Below are positions 44,395 to 55,502 of a DNA stretch of 64,000 bases, piece by piece. Made by a program: the position numbers and the translations under genes. Within the stretch, counting starts at the first letter, position 1, and the number at the start of each line of letters is the position of its first letter. The notes below the pieces were generated by a model, which saw only the letters and a program-made list of their open reading frames with translations, made no database searches and had not been told where the DNA came from. The stretch lies in NCBI GenBank assembly GCA_038277395.1, contig CM076191.1, positions 93,492,822-93,556,821 on the forward strand. Reading direction: 5' to 3'. Source of the stretch: Dryocosmus kuriphilus (taxonomy: Eukaryota > Arthropoda > Insecta > Hymenoptera > Cynipidae).

Positions 44395-46400
44395 GGCAAT
44401 TATAAAACCGGTTTCTGTGGCTACGAATTGGTTGCATGCTGAATACCAAGGTCGAGCAAGCAACACTATTAAATTCAGAAAATGCCTTCTTGGTAGACCA
44501 TTTGGAATGAAAGACATCCTCACGCTTTTAAAAAATGGCAAAGTGTGTAAATATCACAAAACTTATAATTATTATTGGACATAAAAAAGTAGACTTGATC
44601 ACATGATCGAAATCATGATCTCAAAAACTTTTTGGGTATTTTGGATAGTTTTTTAAATCATAAACCTAACGAGTGAAGTCCATTTTTGACGGAAAATATT
44701 CACACGTGCTTTTAAAAAATGGCTAAATGTTTAAATACCATAAAACTTGTTATAATTACGGAAAATAAAGGAGCAAACTCGTTCACTTGGTTAAAACGTC
44801 TGTGACTAAAGCTTTTTCTGTAGGTTTTTATTGGGGAAGCCAACAAATAAAGTCCAGTTTTGATGGAAGACACTCATGTTTATTTAAAAAATGTCTATGT
44901 GTTTAAAAATTACGTAACGTTGTTATTCTGGTCTAAGGACATAGGTAGGTGTTTGCATTTTCGGAAATTTTTTTATCATTTCGGGAAATAAAGCAATACA
45001 TCCGGCCGAGTTCGAAACTTAATTATCTGTCATGTAGCACGCATTATTTGACTATTACAAAGCAAGTTACTTGGATTTCCTTTTGAACATCAAAGACGCC
45101 TGATTAGAAAATCAATACGAAAACTGTCAAATTAAGAGGTATTAAACCGATTTTATTTTGTTGTTAGCTTCATATTTTTTTTTTTTGCTTTAACTAACAC
45201 TATTCTCAATAACAATAAACCTTTACTTTTGGCAAAGCCTTACCCAATCGATTTTTTTGAGACATTAAAACCGTTTTTCCAGTGTAAAATCCAATTTTCT
45301 TAGAAAGCTAATATTCATGGATATGTAAATTCAATGAAAAAACTTGTCGAATCAAGGGAAACATTTGAAAAGTGCTTAACGAAAATTTGCTTTTCTTCGG
45401 CTTTCATATAATGTATATTTTGGGTTTGTTTATTGCCCTTTTTATTGTTATTTAACTTTATTTCTCACTATGGTCTTTTTTAAATATCAATCAGTAAGAT
45501 TTCATTTTTGATCAATGAAGATTCTTACTAGTTTGATTCAGTGAGCCATTTCTTACTGACTCAAATTTAATGAGCTTTTATGTAAAAGACTATTTGTATG
45601 CATGCTTAAAGTTTTAAAGTGCTCTAGTTCAAAATAAAGAAATAAAATAAAATAATTCTTAGGAATTTTTTAGCTTGATACATTTTTTTTTTGCTTTAAG
45701 TAGGTTACAGATCCGTGCATTCTTTTCTTGTATTACTGAATAATTTTCTTCATGATTTATTATTCCGTCGAAGTAATGGTTAATATCCTCAAATTGTAGA
45801 GTGAAGATCTGTCGAAATAGGCAGCATGTGCCCTGCTATGACAATTCATATGCCCTTCTCTTCTCTGCAAGTTTTCCATACTCCACATACTTAGTTTTAA
45901 TCATGTGATCGAGTTGAGTGCTTTATTTCCGAGAATAATTACAAGTTTCGTTACTTTTAAACACTTAGAAATTTTCTTAATTCACAAGATGATTTCCGTC
46001 AAAAGTGAGTTTTATTAGTTGGCTTCATCAATCGAAGAACTACAAAAAACGTTTCTAAACGACGTCTTAATTTCGTAACTGAGTTTGCTTCCACATTTCT
46101 GAAAACGAAGAAAAGATTCTTAACTTTTAAACAGCCATTCTTCAAGTGTACGAGAGTCTTTTCCGTCAAAACTAAATTCAAATCGTTAGCCTCTGCATTC
46201 AAGAAAATACTACTCGAAAAACTTTGGTAAATGAAGTTTTAATCTGGTGAACGAGTTCACTCCTTTATTTCTTGTAATAATAAACATTTTCGTGATATTT
46301 GAACTCTTAAACATTTTTTAAAAGCATGTGAGTCGTTTCAACCTTCTGATTGAGTTTAGTTATGTATTTCTCGTAATAAATGATGGACGTGAGTACGTAA
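44395..46400. repeat. Foldback-like inverted arrays of about 180-bp units
   Basis: The left arm (about 44395-45010) has three diverged direct repeats, with CTTTTAAAAAATGG at 44525 and 44710 and TTTAAAAAATGTC at 44883. The right arm (about 45890-46400) carries the same units in inverse orientation, for example GAAATAAAGGAGTGAACTCG read from the minus strand near 46250 against GGAAAATAAAGGAGCAAACT at 44758, and the same TTTAAAAAATG word near 46320. An 880-bp spacer separates them. No transposase is visible. Confidence 0.7.
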
Positions 46401-46772
46401 AATTACAAAATGTTTCGTTAATGCCATTTCCATTTAGGTAGAGCCGTTTCGTAACGTTCATTAATTAGTTAATTGCTTCATCTCACTAAACGGTGTCATC
46501 AGAGGGAATTCATCTGTCATATGCTTCTGAATAAAGTAACTCGGTATTTTTTGTTACACGCATGCGAAGGAATGATTAATCACTTAATTAGGATTTCCTT
46601 AAGTCGCATTTATTTGCAGAGTTTTGGCGACATTGTTTTTTAGGTTCTTTAATTAGTATACCTGAACTGATAAATTTAAAAAGTTGAGAAATTTTTAAAT
46701 ACCTAATACGAATTCTACGGAATTCAATCAATTCCAAAGGATTCAGAGAATTGAGAAAACTCAGAAGAAATC

Positions 46773-47180
46773 AGAAGAATGCAGAGAATTCAAAAGACTT
46801 GAAATTGAAAAAAATTCACGTTGTATTCTAATTATTTCAGGGGTGTTCAAAAACTTTTAAAATAATTCAAAAGTTTCCGGAGGAATCCTGCAGAATTTAA
46901 GAGAGTTTTACCAAATTTAAGAGAGCTCTACAGAATTGAGTGGTTTTAGAAGAATTCGTAGGAACTCAGAAGAATCCAGAGAATTCAAAATACTAAAAAC
47001 TAAAGATGATTTACGTTATATTATTATAAATTTGAGTGGTATGCAAACAAATTTAAATTGGTTCAAAAGTCTTTGGAAGGAAATCTAAAGAATTTAAGAG
47101 AATTCTAGATAATTCAGTGAATTCTGGAGGTGTCAGAGAATTTAGTTGAATTCAGAAGAACTCAGAAGAATCCAGTTGAA
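46773..47180. repeat. 195-bp tandem repeat, two units
   Basis: AGAAGAATGCAGAG/AGAAGAATCCAG occurs at about 46773, 46968 and 47164, spacing 195 and 196 bases. The units share GAATTCAAAAxxCTxxAAA and a TTTACGTTxTATT word. Inside each unit shorter GAATTCAGA words recur. Confidence 0.8.
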
Positions 47181-47323
47181 AAGACTTTAAGCAAAAAATA
47201 ATACAAGGTGAGATCGAGAGGAACGATGAAAAAATCTCTGTGATATGATTCAACGTCTGGTATGAGAGATGAAATTATGTAAATAGAGCAGTGCCAGACA
47301 ATTTCGAAAAGAAGAGTTTTAAT

Positions 47324-47364
47324 GACATTTCGTCGCTTGTCTAAGAAACCTCATCAGATGACAT
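47324..47364 (-). ncRNA. Hammerhead-like ribozyme motif downstream of PLE-D
   Basis: The minus strand reads CTGATGAG, a 7-pair imperfect stem (GTTTCTT/AAGCGAC with one mismatch), then GAAA and TGTC, the order of the hammerhead core CUGANGA ... GAAA ... UH. It lies about 710 bases after the end of the GIY-YIG frame. Hammerhead ribozymes in PLE terminal repeats are known; activity here is not shown, as the outer stem I is weak. Confidence 0.45.
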
Positions 47365-48072
47365 GTTTCGTAAGCGATATAATAAAGACATTACATAGAG
47401 GTAGAGTAAAGATAAAAATGTGAATATTTATACATGAAAACATAGTCTGTAAAAAGAAGTTACCAAAATTATTGGAGATACATTGTTAAAATTTAAAAGA
47501 TTTTTCCAAAAACAGACATTAAAAAAAACTGTCGAGAGAACTTTTTGGTGACAGCGTGGTTATAGGTTAAGTGTAAAATACGTAAATCCGGAGTGTGTTG
47601 CATATTTAAAAAACTAAGAGATAAATAAAAAATCCATAACAAAAGAAACTGTACTCAACCTGTATTCGAAAAAATGTAAAGGTAAGATAAAAATTAAATG
47701 GAAGAATTGAAATTAAAAATTGAAAATTGTGAAACGGTTAGGATATCAAAAATATTAAAGTATAATTAGTAACGGTAATTTACCTTGTAGGTATAGAATT
47801 TAGAAAGATATCAAAACAGTATGTAGTGAGTAACATTTTAAATTAAAAACTTTCGGAGCTTAAAAATTTTTTGGAGGCCAGTTACATAATGTACTGAGCC
47901 ATCCTGGTAAGGATTGAGCACTAACAAGATGGTGGGCATTTTTAAGGGAGATGTAGAATGAAAGAGAGACACCGAGTGATTGGCGCTAAAATATGAATAA
48001 GATTCCGTTAGTAAATGTGGTTGAAGATCGAGTTATATGCAGAATTGTAAAATTGTAAATCTGTGATTTTAT

Positions 48073-48382
48073 TTAAAAATTTACTGACTTCTTTCTTGAT
48101 ATAAATAATTTCAACAAATATTCTTTTATAAAAATTTGATTCTTTTTATAAAATTCTAATATCATCCCATTTAATGGATGAAGAATCTCCATTATTATCA
48201 GAATGTACGTATTTGGCAATTTCTTTACGGTTCTTAATGCAGTGTTGAATATTTCTGTGATGTTCATTTCTTCTGGTATCTAAAGATCTTTTTGTTTGGC
48301 CAATATAGGACATACCGTGAGAACAGTCTGGTTTAGAAACAACATTACATTGTTCCAATTTGTTTAAAGGGTCTTTTCCCAA
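48073..48382 (-). pseudogene. PLE GIY-YIG endonuclease (PLE-D)
   Basis: The frame reads CNVVSKPDCSHGMSYIGQTK then RSLDTRRNEHHRNI, the Y-I-G-Q-T core and the following conserved Arg/His helix. The Asn-rich segment and WDDIRIL follow, as expected. It ends with a shift near 48146 into a frame resembling the usual C-terminal part (ILHPLNGMILEFYKKN, IKEYLLKLFI). Confidence 0.75.
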
Positions 48383-48629
48383 TTTGATAAAAAGATTGAA
48401 TTTAGACTTTAAAAAATTTTTAAAATGGTGCTAACATTGAAATTAGCCAAAATCTTACGAATTGAGTATAAGATATCTGGGTAATAATTAAAAGAGACAA
48501 AAGATTTTTTGATGATTTATTTATTATTAGTTGTTGAATTTAGGTTAGAGATAGGTTTATTCTTAATTTTAAAGAGTCTATGTTTAATATGATTTTAAAT
48601 AAGAAGTTCAGGGAAATTATTGTATTTTA

Positions 48630-49430
48630 AAATTTTCTAAACAATTATTAGGTTCTCATGATGAAAAGATTTATCCGACAGAAGGATAACTGAATCTGCT
48701 ATATTTTCAACTGTACCAATCTTTTGATGTATAGGATGGTTGGAAGATAAATTTAGAAGCCTACCCGAATATATGTTTTTCCGGTGCCAATTTGTAATAA
48801 TGTTATTAGAGATGTCCCTGATGATTTTTATATTTAAGAAGCTGACGGTGTTTTCAGATTCAACTTCATGAGTAAATTGTAATCTGTGATGATAACTATT
48901 AAAAATTGATACAGTTTGTTTGATTTAATTTAGGAATGCTAAGAAATGCGTCATCTGCATATCTGAGAAAGTGTGAATTTTAAAATCTAGTATCATGAGA
49001 AAAGAAATACTTTCTTTAAAATCGGTTAAGGGGATATTGGTAAATTTTTTAATATGAATCCATCTCTTGTCAATACAGGATACAACCAAATTTAGTTGTA
49101 TGTTAGTCAAAAGTGAGGTAACATCAAGTGAAAGAAAAGTATGGCTATCAGGGACCTTGATTTTAGTTATATTGTCATGGAAAGTGATAGAATTTTTCAC
49201 AAAAGGTTTTAATGTCGGGATTGAAATCACTTAAAATTTTGTTCATAGTTTTAGATAGAAAGTAAGTAGGCGTGTTAATATAGGAAACAACAGGTGTTAG
49301 AGGAACACTGTCTTTGTGGACTTTCGGTAAACCATATAACCTAGTTGACATTACATCCTTTTTAAAATGTTTACCAAGATATCCTTTAGTGTTGATTTTT
49401 GAAAGCTTATTATTCTTTGCATGTCACCAA
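48630..49430 (-). pseudogene. PLE reverse transcriptase (PLE-D, frameshifted)
   Basis: In minus-strand order: RLYGLPKVHKDSVPLTPVV near 49350-49290 (first RT motif), then TFLSLDVTSLLTNIQLN near 49145-49100 (motif A), a shift into RYADDAFLSIPK near 48975-48940 (catalytic YADD, Asp pair intact), and the thumb WHRKNIYSGRLLNLSSNHPI near 48800-48720. The usual MGSPLS segment between motif A and YADD is absent or deleted (a short gap near 49000). The copy is inactive. Confidence 0.8.
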
Positions 49431-49489
49431 ATCTTGTCCACTTGCGCACGCATGCGCGTGGTTGTTACGCTCTCGCATAAACGCGGAAC

Positions 49490-50470
49490 GTTTCGACAAA
49501 ATGGACTCCAGCGACGTGAGGTTCCTCGATAGTGGTGCTTCAAGGCACATTTCTTTTCCGCGCGAGTGGTTTTCCACTTTTTCATCCTACTCGGGCCAGT
49601 GCGCGGTGCTCGGTGAGAACGACGCATGCGAGGTGCGCGGCTCGGGATCGAAAAAAGTTCGAAAGCTCGTAGATAACGAGTCGACGAGTTCTACGATCAA
49701 AAACGTTTTTTACGTGGCGAATCTTCGCAAAAATTTGTTCTCGGTCGAGATGTACGCGTCACGAGGCTACGATATCACTTTTTCGGACAATCACGTGGTG
49801 ATATTAAAAGCCAGTGAAACCGTCGCGGAAGGTGTGAAACAAGACAATGCAATTTATCGCGTGTTCTTTGTAGTTTCACAAAAAGACTTGAAATGCAGAA
49901 CCGAAGTGAACGCGAGTGGAATGCTGCCTATTTACAGTTTTGGCACGAGAGATTCGGGCATGTTGCCAATTCCACCCTTAAGAAAATGATAAAAGAAGGT
50001 TTCGTTTCGGACATCGATATCGCCAAGGTCGACGATTTTTTCTGTGAGGCGTGTCAATTCGGAAAAGCGCATCGTTTTCCTTCTCGAAAGGCGATTCAAA
50101 AGAAACAGTGGAAAGTCGGCGAGTGTTTCCTTTCTGATGTGTGCGGGCCGATGTCGGTAGAATCGCTTGGCGGAGCCAAGTACTATATCGGGTTCGTGGA
50201 CGACGCTTTGGGATACCGGGTCGTGTTTTTCGTCTGCTTAAAAAGTTTCGTGAATTCGCGATCTGCATAAGGACAAAGTTCAATAGACAAATGTAAATGA
50301 TTCGTTCCGATAACGGACTTGAATATATGAACACCGAGCTAAAAGCGTATCTCGCGAAGGAGGGCACCAAAATGACAAATTCCGCTCCGTACACGCCCGA
50401 GCCAAATGGAAAATCTGAGCAAGCGAATCGCACAATCGTGGGGCCGCGAGGACGATGCTGAAGGCAAAAG
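49490..50470 (+). pseudogene. Copia protease, GAG-pre-integrase and integrase (frameshifted)
   Basis: VRFLDSGASRHISF at about 49518-49560 is the Copia aspartic protease core (D-S-G-A). In the next frame, from 49893, WHERFGHVANSTLKKMIKEG and CEACQFGKAHRFPS form the pre-integrase zinc region; SDVCGPMSVESLGGAKYY starts the integrase core with its first Asp. After a shift at 50270 the frame at about 50298-50460 contains IRSDNGLEYMN (second Asp) and PYTPEPNGKSEQANRTI (Glu region in a later frame). A long antisense open stretch here is a shadow. Confidence 0.82.
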
Positions 50471-51685
50471 ATCTCCCTAACGTTTTTTGGGCCGAAGCGA
50501 TTAATGCTGCAGTGTATTTGCAAAACAGGATAATGTCCAGATCCCATCCTGAGAAGAGAAACAAATTCGACGCGAAGTCGAAAGAGGTGATAATGGTTGA
50601 TTACGAAGGCAGCTCGAGCAATTACCGCGTTTACGACCCGATAACGAAGAAAATGTCCATATCGAGGGACACTGCTTTCAACGAGAGAGCGACCGATAAT
50701 GCGCGATTGTTCGCAAATCTCGAGGACGAGTTTGTTTTGCCAAGAAATGACGATGCTCATGATGTGGCGATCGATAATGACGGTAACGCAGATCTTTGGG
50801 TTGACGTCAAGGAGAGAGCTTCAGCTGACCCAGAAGAATCGAGCGCGGTGGAATAGGAGCCCGAAAAAGCTTAGTCCGTATTGGCTGCGTGACAGAGAAA
50901 ACCTGAAAGCGACCGAGATGTTTCAGGCAAATCTGACCGAATACCCAACCATCTCTTTCAACGAGGCAGTGACTGGTCCCAATTCTACCAACTGGAAGCA
51001 AGCCATCGAGAAAGAACTCGAATTTAATCGGCAAAACGCCACCTTGGAGTTCGTCCCTCGCACTCCGTCCACGAAGTTGGTTGACTCGAAGTGGCTATTT
51101 AAAATTCTCCGCGATGAGAGTGGGAAAGCAGTACGATACAAGGTCAGACTCTGCGCCAGAGGATTTCGTCAACTCGAAGGCGTGGATTGCGAAGATATTT
51201 TCTCGCCGTTCATCAGGTATGACTCTTTACGAGTATTCCTCGCGGTTGTCACCCAACAGGATCTCGATTTGTTCCAGTTCGACATCAAAACCGCACTCCT
51301 TTACGGGGAGCTCCAGGAGGAAATCTTCATGGAAGTGCCGCAAGGAATTCGCGAGGCTGACATTCGCGGGAGCGACTGTCGCGCGTTGTTGGAACTCAAA
51401 ATTGACTCAAGCGCTCAAAAAGCTTGGTCTCCAGCAGTACGCGAGTGACAACTGTATTTTTCGCGGCGTGATAGATGACGCCGAAGTGATTTTGGCATTT
51501 TTTTTTAGACGACGGTTTTATAGGATCGAAATCTCAAAACGCATTGGAAGTTGTTAAAAACGTTTTAAGCGAATCTTTTAAGTTAAAGCTTGGTGATTCT
51601 GTGTATTTTATCGGAGTCGAAATTGTGCGTGATAGAAGGAACAAAAAAATGTTCATTCATCAAGATCCAGCGGACATGGTTATAT
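50455..51685 (+). pseudogene. Copia reverse transcriptase (frameshifted, C-terminus lost)
   Basis: 50455-50856 holds the post-integrase region (VFWAEAINAAVYLQNRIMS, GSSSNYRVYDPITKK). The RT opens after a shift at about 50850 with FNEAVTGPNSTNWKQAIEKE, SKWLFKILRDESGKAVRYK, ARGFRQLEGVDCEDIFSP and FDIKTALLYGELQEEIFME (motif A with D). After another shift near 51420 come LKLTQALKKLGL-type and LDDGFIGSKSQ (about 51510, catalytic DD), then GVEIVRDRRNKKMFIHQ. The element is cut at about 51685 before RNase H. Confidence 0.82.
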
Positions 51686-52121
51686 ATTAGTTATGTAACT
51701 CTTACATAACAGATTGTCACATGTTACGTAACTACTTTGCCCTGTAACTCTGTGACATAAGTTTTGTAACACATATGTAACCAAATTATAACTTGGTGAT
51801 ATTGTTATGCTTTGTAGATGTTATGTCCCACTTACGAAACGGTATTTTAATGCTATGTATCAATTATAACAAATATATATAATATATATCATATTTATAT
51901 AATATATCAAATGTAACAGAGTTATGTAAGAAATGTATAAAGGTGTTGTGTACAAAACATATAAATAATTTATGTAAAATGTATATAACGATGTTATGTT
52001 AAAAATATATAACGTAGTTACATTAAAAGTATATAAATAAGTTACGCAAAAAATACATAACAAAGCTATATATGAGAAATATAACGGCGCTATGTAAAAA
52101 ATATATAAGTTTTTTACGTAA

Positions 52122-52162
<41 letters not shown>

Positions 52163-52310
52163 CGGTGTTATGTAAAATATATATAATGGAGTTATGTAAA
52201 AGTATATAAATTAGTCACGTCAAAAATACATAACAAAGTTATATAAGGGAAACATAACTGTGTTATGTAGAAAATATATAACGAAGTTACGTAACTTGAA
52301 TGTGCGAATA
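51686..52310. repeat. About 24-bp AT-rich minisatellite
   Basis: Diverged units of the type ATATAAC(G)xxGTTAxGTAAAAAAT repeat from about 51900 to 52290, with a (TA)n run at 52126-52160. The earlier part (51690-51850) has looser TTACATAAC / GTTATGTAA words, which are inverse to each other. Confidence 0.85.
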
Positions 52311-52900
52311 ATCTCTTTATGTTCTTGCTGGTTCAATAGCTTAATCTTACTTGTAATAAAATATTGCTGTATTGCAGACATATATATCTTTAGTGATAAA
52401 TGAATAATATATTCTACGGCAATATATATAATATTCGATTATTATGGAAAATAATCATCTTTACGATATATATATATATATATATTTCGTTTGGAATATT
52501 AAGCTATTCAAGTATGGCAAGTACATAAAGATAAAATATTCATACATCCAATTTTTGAATTAAATTAATGCAACTATTAATTTTAAAAAAAAAATTATCA
52601 ATACAATTATATCCCTTATTCAATAATATGATACAAAGATTTTCTTAGCAAGTAACTTATCATATGGCCCTTTTACGTAAGAAGTTATACCACGCGCAAT
52701 CAATCTTAAAAGTCGCCAATCTACAAAATGATTTATAAGATCGACAAAAATAGATCTATTATTAGTTTCTGAAAACCTTGACGAAGGCTTGCGAGTGAAC
52801 TTATAAAAAAAATAATTTAGGTTATCATTTTTTCTTTAACAGTAGTTCTTTAGAGTTCTTGCTTTCTCTTCAGACGTACATGAGTATTCAAAAGTGTGCT
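52311..52900. other. AT-rich non-coding stretch
   Basis: No gene is seen; an (AT)n run lies near 52465-52485. Confidence 0.55.
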
Positions 52901-52929
52901 GGAGGGGGGAGGGGGGGGTGCATGCCGGA

Positions 52930-53356
52930 GTGACTGAGTCATTGAATGATTGAGTATTTAAGCGACTGAGTGATTGAGTAACAGTGATGAAAAGAAAAAG
53001 GGGGGGGGCAAATTACTAAATGAATCATGTAAAAGTGAATATAATGAAGTAAGACTCCTTCAATTATGCCCTCGATCACTCCCTCCCTCGCTCGCCAACT
53101 TGCTCATTCACTCACTCACTCAGGAACACAAAACCCACTCACTCAAAATTCATTCACCCACCTACTCACTCACACAGACACTCAGTCAGACATTCAGTCA
53201 CTTACCCAACCGCTCACCTGTCCAACCATTCACTCACCCAGTCAAACTCACTCACCCGCTCACCCACCTACCCACTCACTCTACAGACGCTGAGTCAGTC
53301 AGCCCCACCTACCCACTCACTCACTCACTCACTCAGACACTCACTCACTCAGTCAG
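52930..53356. repeat. TGAG and CACT short-tandem blocks in inverse orientation
   Basis: 52930-52985 is rich in TGA(C/T)TGAG words; 53094-53356 is rich in CACTCACTCAC and ACTCAGTCAG, the inverse complement type. The Thr/His/Ser/Pro-rich open frames there are products of the repeat. Confidence 0.8.
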
Positions 53357-53742
53357 GTACCGCAGGTATCGCTTTCAAATTCGTCGAATACATTATCTTT
53401 CACAATCTTATTATCAAGATGCTGCTCAGTATGAACATTAAGTACCGGATCTTCTATAATCAAATATTTAGTTATTGTTGGTTCTAGAAACCTAATACTG
53501 GTAGATCCTATATCCTCCATCCTCTGTAAAACGATTTCAGATGCCTCGATGATTGTCTGAGCAGTATTAGATGCACCAAAAGCACAAGGCGCACTATTCG
53601 TATTTTCACCCAACTCGTTTTCGTGAGAAATTTCAGCGTGAAATTCTTGAATATTTTTGCCGATCAAGCGCCGTTTATGTCTTTTAGACACTTTATTCGA
53701 CTGCTTCAGCATTATTAATGAAAAAATTGAAACTATTAACAA
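53353..53742 (-). CDS. Hypothetical 129-codon frame, unrecognised
   Basis: An open frame from an ATG at 53742. It has a hydrophobic start (MLIVSIFSLIML, possibly a signal or anchor), then KRHKRRLIG basic residues and a long acidic to neutral part without low complexity (for example EASEIVLQRMEDIGSTSIRF). It ends at the CACT repeat, so the true end may be lost. I recognise no family. It could be an exon or a decayed element frame. Confidence 0.25.
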   Translation of the reverse strand: MLIVSIFSLIMLKQSNKVSKRHKRRLIGKNIQEFHAEISHENELGENTNSAPCAFGASNTAQTIIEASEIVLQRMEDIGSTSIRFLEPTITKYLIIEDPVLNVHTEQHLDNKIVKDNVFDEFESDTCGT

Positions 53743-53989
53743 AGTGAACTAAGTACACATATTACTGACTAATAATACGTAAAATAAGTACGATGCTCTA
53801 CGATTCCGATTTACAGTTACTTTACGTCACAAGAATAAGCTTCAGAGATGAATAGATGCTGCTGTGACATGACGCATCTTCCTTATATACACTGTATATG
53901 TAGCCTTAAAAAAGATTGTATCTATTCCGTGGATATTTTATCTACAAAAATAATACGGAGTAAATAGAGATAATAATACTTGCACACCG

Positions 53990-54500
53990 AATTTCTTCTT
54001 ATAACATTTTCCGCTGATTGCACTAGGACTAGGTCTTCACTCGCAGTAAGAATTCCTTGAATTTATTTTTTTGCTTGTGATAAAAAACGTTTATAAAGAT
54101 TTTCAAACTCTATTTTTTGGTTGAACTATTCAAGATAAGAAAGAAATTATTACACAAAAATTGTTTATGCGAAAAAAGTCTACAAATTTGTTTTTAATGA
54201 TTTCTGATAAGGTGTATAGTTAAAATCTCAGAGTTAAAAAAATCGAGAAAATGATATTAAGAAATTGAATTTTTTTTGAAAACGACACAAGATACGAAAA
54301 AAAACAAATGACACAAAAATTGTTTAACCAAAAAGGATCTACAAATTTACCATAAGTTATTTGTTAATAGAACGCGCAGTTTTCATTCCAATCGTGAAAA
54401 AATACAATTGTAAGTAAACAAATAGAATTTTTGGAAAAACCATGAGGTACAATAAAGTTACCATAATATAGAAAAGTTCACGTTTCGGAAAGATTTTAGT
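53990..54500 (+). repeat. ACATTCTCATC repeat family, copy B (diverged)
   Basis: Contains the family's tandem words: TTGAACTATTCAAGATAAG..., AAAAATTGTTTA, GTCTACAAATTTG and GATCTACAAATTTACC, about 155 bases apart. GCGATGAGAATGTAC at 54736-54750 is the family's terminal word in inverse orientation, so copy B may run to there. It lacks the Asp/Asn reading frame. Confidence 0.55.
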
Positions 54501-54750
54501 AGAGTACGAAGCACGAAGAGAACCAAAGGAGCTTTAACAAAAGAGAATTCACTATCACAAAATTACAGCTGTAGATGGTTTGACATTTAATTTTAATAGG
54601 TCTCTACACAAATGTAGGGAAAGTGCAAAGACCGAGCAAATTTCGTGAGTTAAATATATTATTGACTGCGAAGCCCGAGATCAAATAGATGCGCGTCCCG
54701 GACGCGCTTAAACTTATGAGCCAAGCGAGCCACGCGCGATGAGAATGTAC

Positions 54751-54950
54751 AGTCAAAAGCATGTATGCCTTCTGTTTTGGGGAGCAGGTCCAAAAATGAA
54801 AATGGCGTCAACTCTATACGTTTGTATGAACGTTGTATGAACTCTGACGTGTGCTTTCATTTCCATGGTTCATACAAACATATAGAGTTGATGCCATTTT
54901 CATTTTTGGACCCACTTACCAAACATAAGGCATACATGCTTTTAACTGCA
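54751..54950. repeat. Hairpin with about 80-base arms
   Basis: The left arm AGTCAAAAGCATGTATGCCT ... CTCTATACGTTTGTATGAA pairs with the right arm TTCATACAAACATATAGAG ... AGGCATACATGCTTTTAACT. The loop is about 30 bases. Mismatches are few. Confidence 0.85.
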
Positions 54951-55380
54951 CGCACGCAGCGGACGACATTTTTTTTATTCATAAAATATAACTGAAACAT
55001 GACGTTCAAATCCTTCTTATATAAAGTGAGGAACTAGTGAAAACCAGTAAAATATGCTATTACACAAGTGGCAATGTGCTATTATTTGTTTATCAGTCTT
55101 TTAAAAATATCCTTGAATCTTTTTTAGAAAGGGTTGATCCTGTAGTACCTACGATTTTTTTAGGGCACTTAGAACGCCTCTTTTTACCTATGTAAGCATT
55201 TTCAAAAATGATGTAAAAAGATATTTTGAATATAGCACAATGTAATTGATTTGTTTCTTAATTCAACGGGTGGAGAATAGAATATTTTAGACTGAAAAAA
55301 TATTTGAACAGAATTTGCAATTATAAAAGTGTGTAATTATGAATCTATTAAAAATTATTTTAAAATTGAATAGTACATTG
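54951..55380. other. Non-coding stretch between hairpins
   Basis: No gene or repeat is seen. Confidence 0.55.
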
Positions 55381-55492
55381 TGTAGCGAGAGCGAAAACGG
55401 GCGTTTGCGTGCCGCGTATGAAGCTGACCACTCGAAGCGAAGCCGACGTGCTCAACTTCATACAAGGCGCAAACGACCGTTCTCGTTCAAGG
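55381..55492. repeat. GC-rich hairpin 1 of a pair
   Basis: GAGCGAAAACGGGCGTTTGCG and ATGAAGCTGA on the left pair with TCAACTTCAT and CGCAAACGACCGTTCTCGTTC on the right. The loop holds CTCGAAGCGAAGCCGACG. Confidence 0.8.
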
Positions 55493-55502
55493 TCCACATT
55501 CT

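Larger units (their letters stand above)
47324..49430 (-). mobile_element. Penelope-like element (PLE-D), 5'-truncated
   Basis: Minus-strand PLE with RT (49430-48630), GIY-YIG nuclease (48382-48073) and a 3' region with a hammerhead-like motif. It is cut at its 5' side at about 49430, where Copia sequence starts. It differs in sequence from PLE-A/B and is nearer to PLE-E in arrangement. Confidence 0.78.
49431..51685 (+). mobile_element. Copia LTR retrotransposon fragment
   Basis: Plus-strand Copia pol with protease, integrase and RT in Copia order (integrase before RT), truncated at both ends. No LTR is visible. The left edge meets PLE-D sequence at about 49430, the right edge meets a minisatellite at 51686. 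Several frameshifts break the frame. Confidence 0.85.

Noticed and set aside
49978..50760. 260-codon open frame on the minus strand
   Set aside because: It lies antisense to Copia integrase and RT coding sequence, has no recognised domain, and the plus strand gives clear Copia motifs.
53066..53441. Thr/Ser/His-rich open frames as secreted mucin-like proteins
   Set aside because: They are open in two frames because they are translated short tandem repeats.
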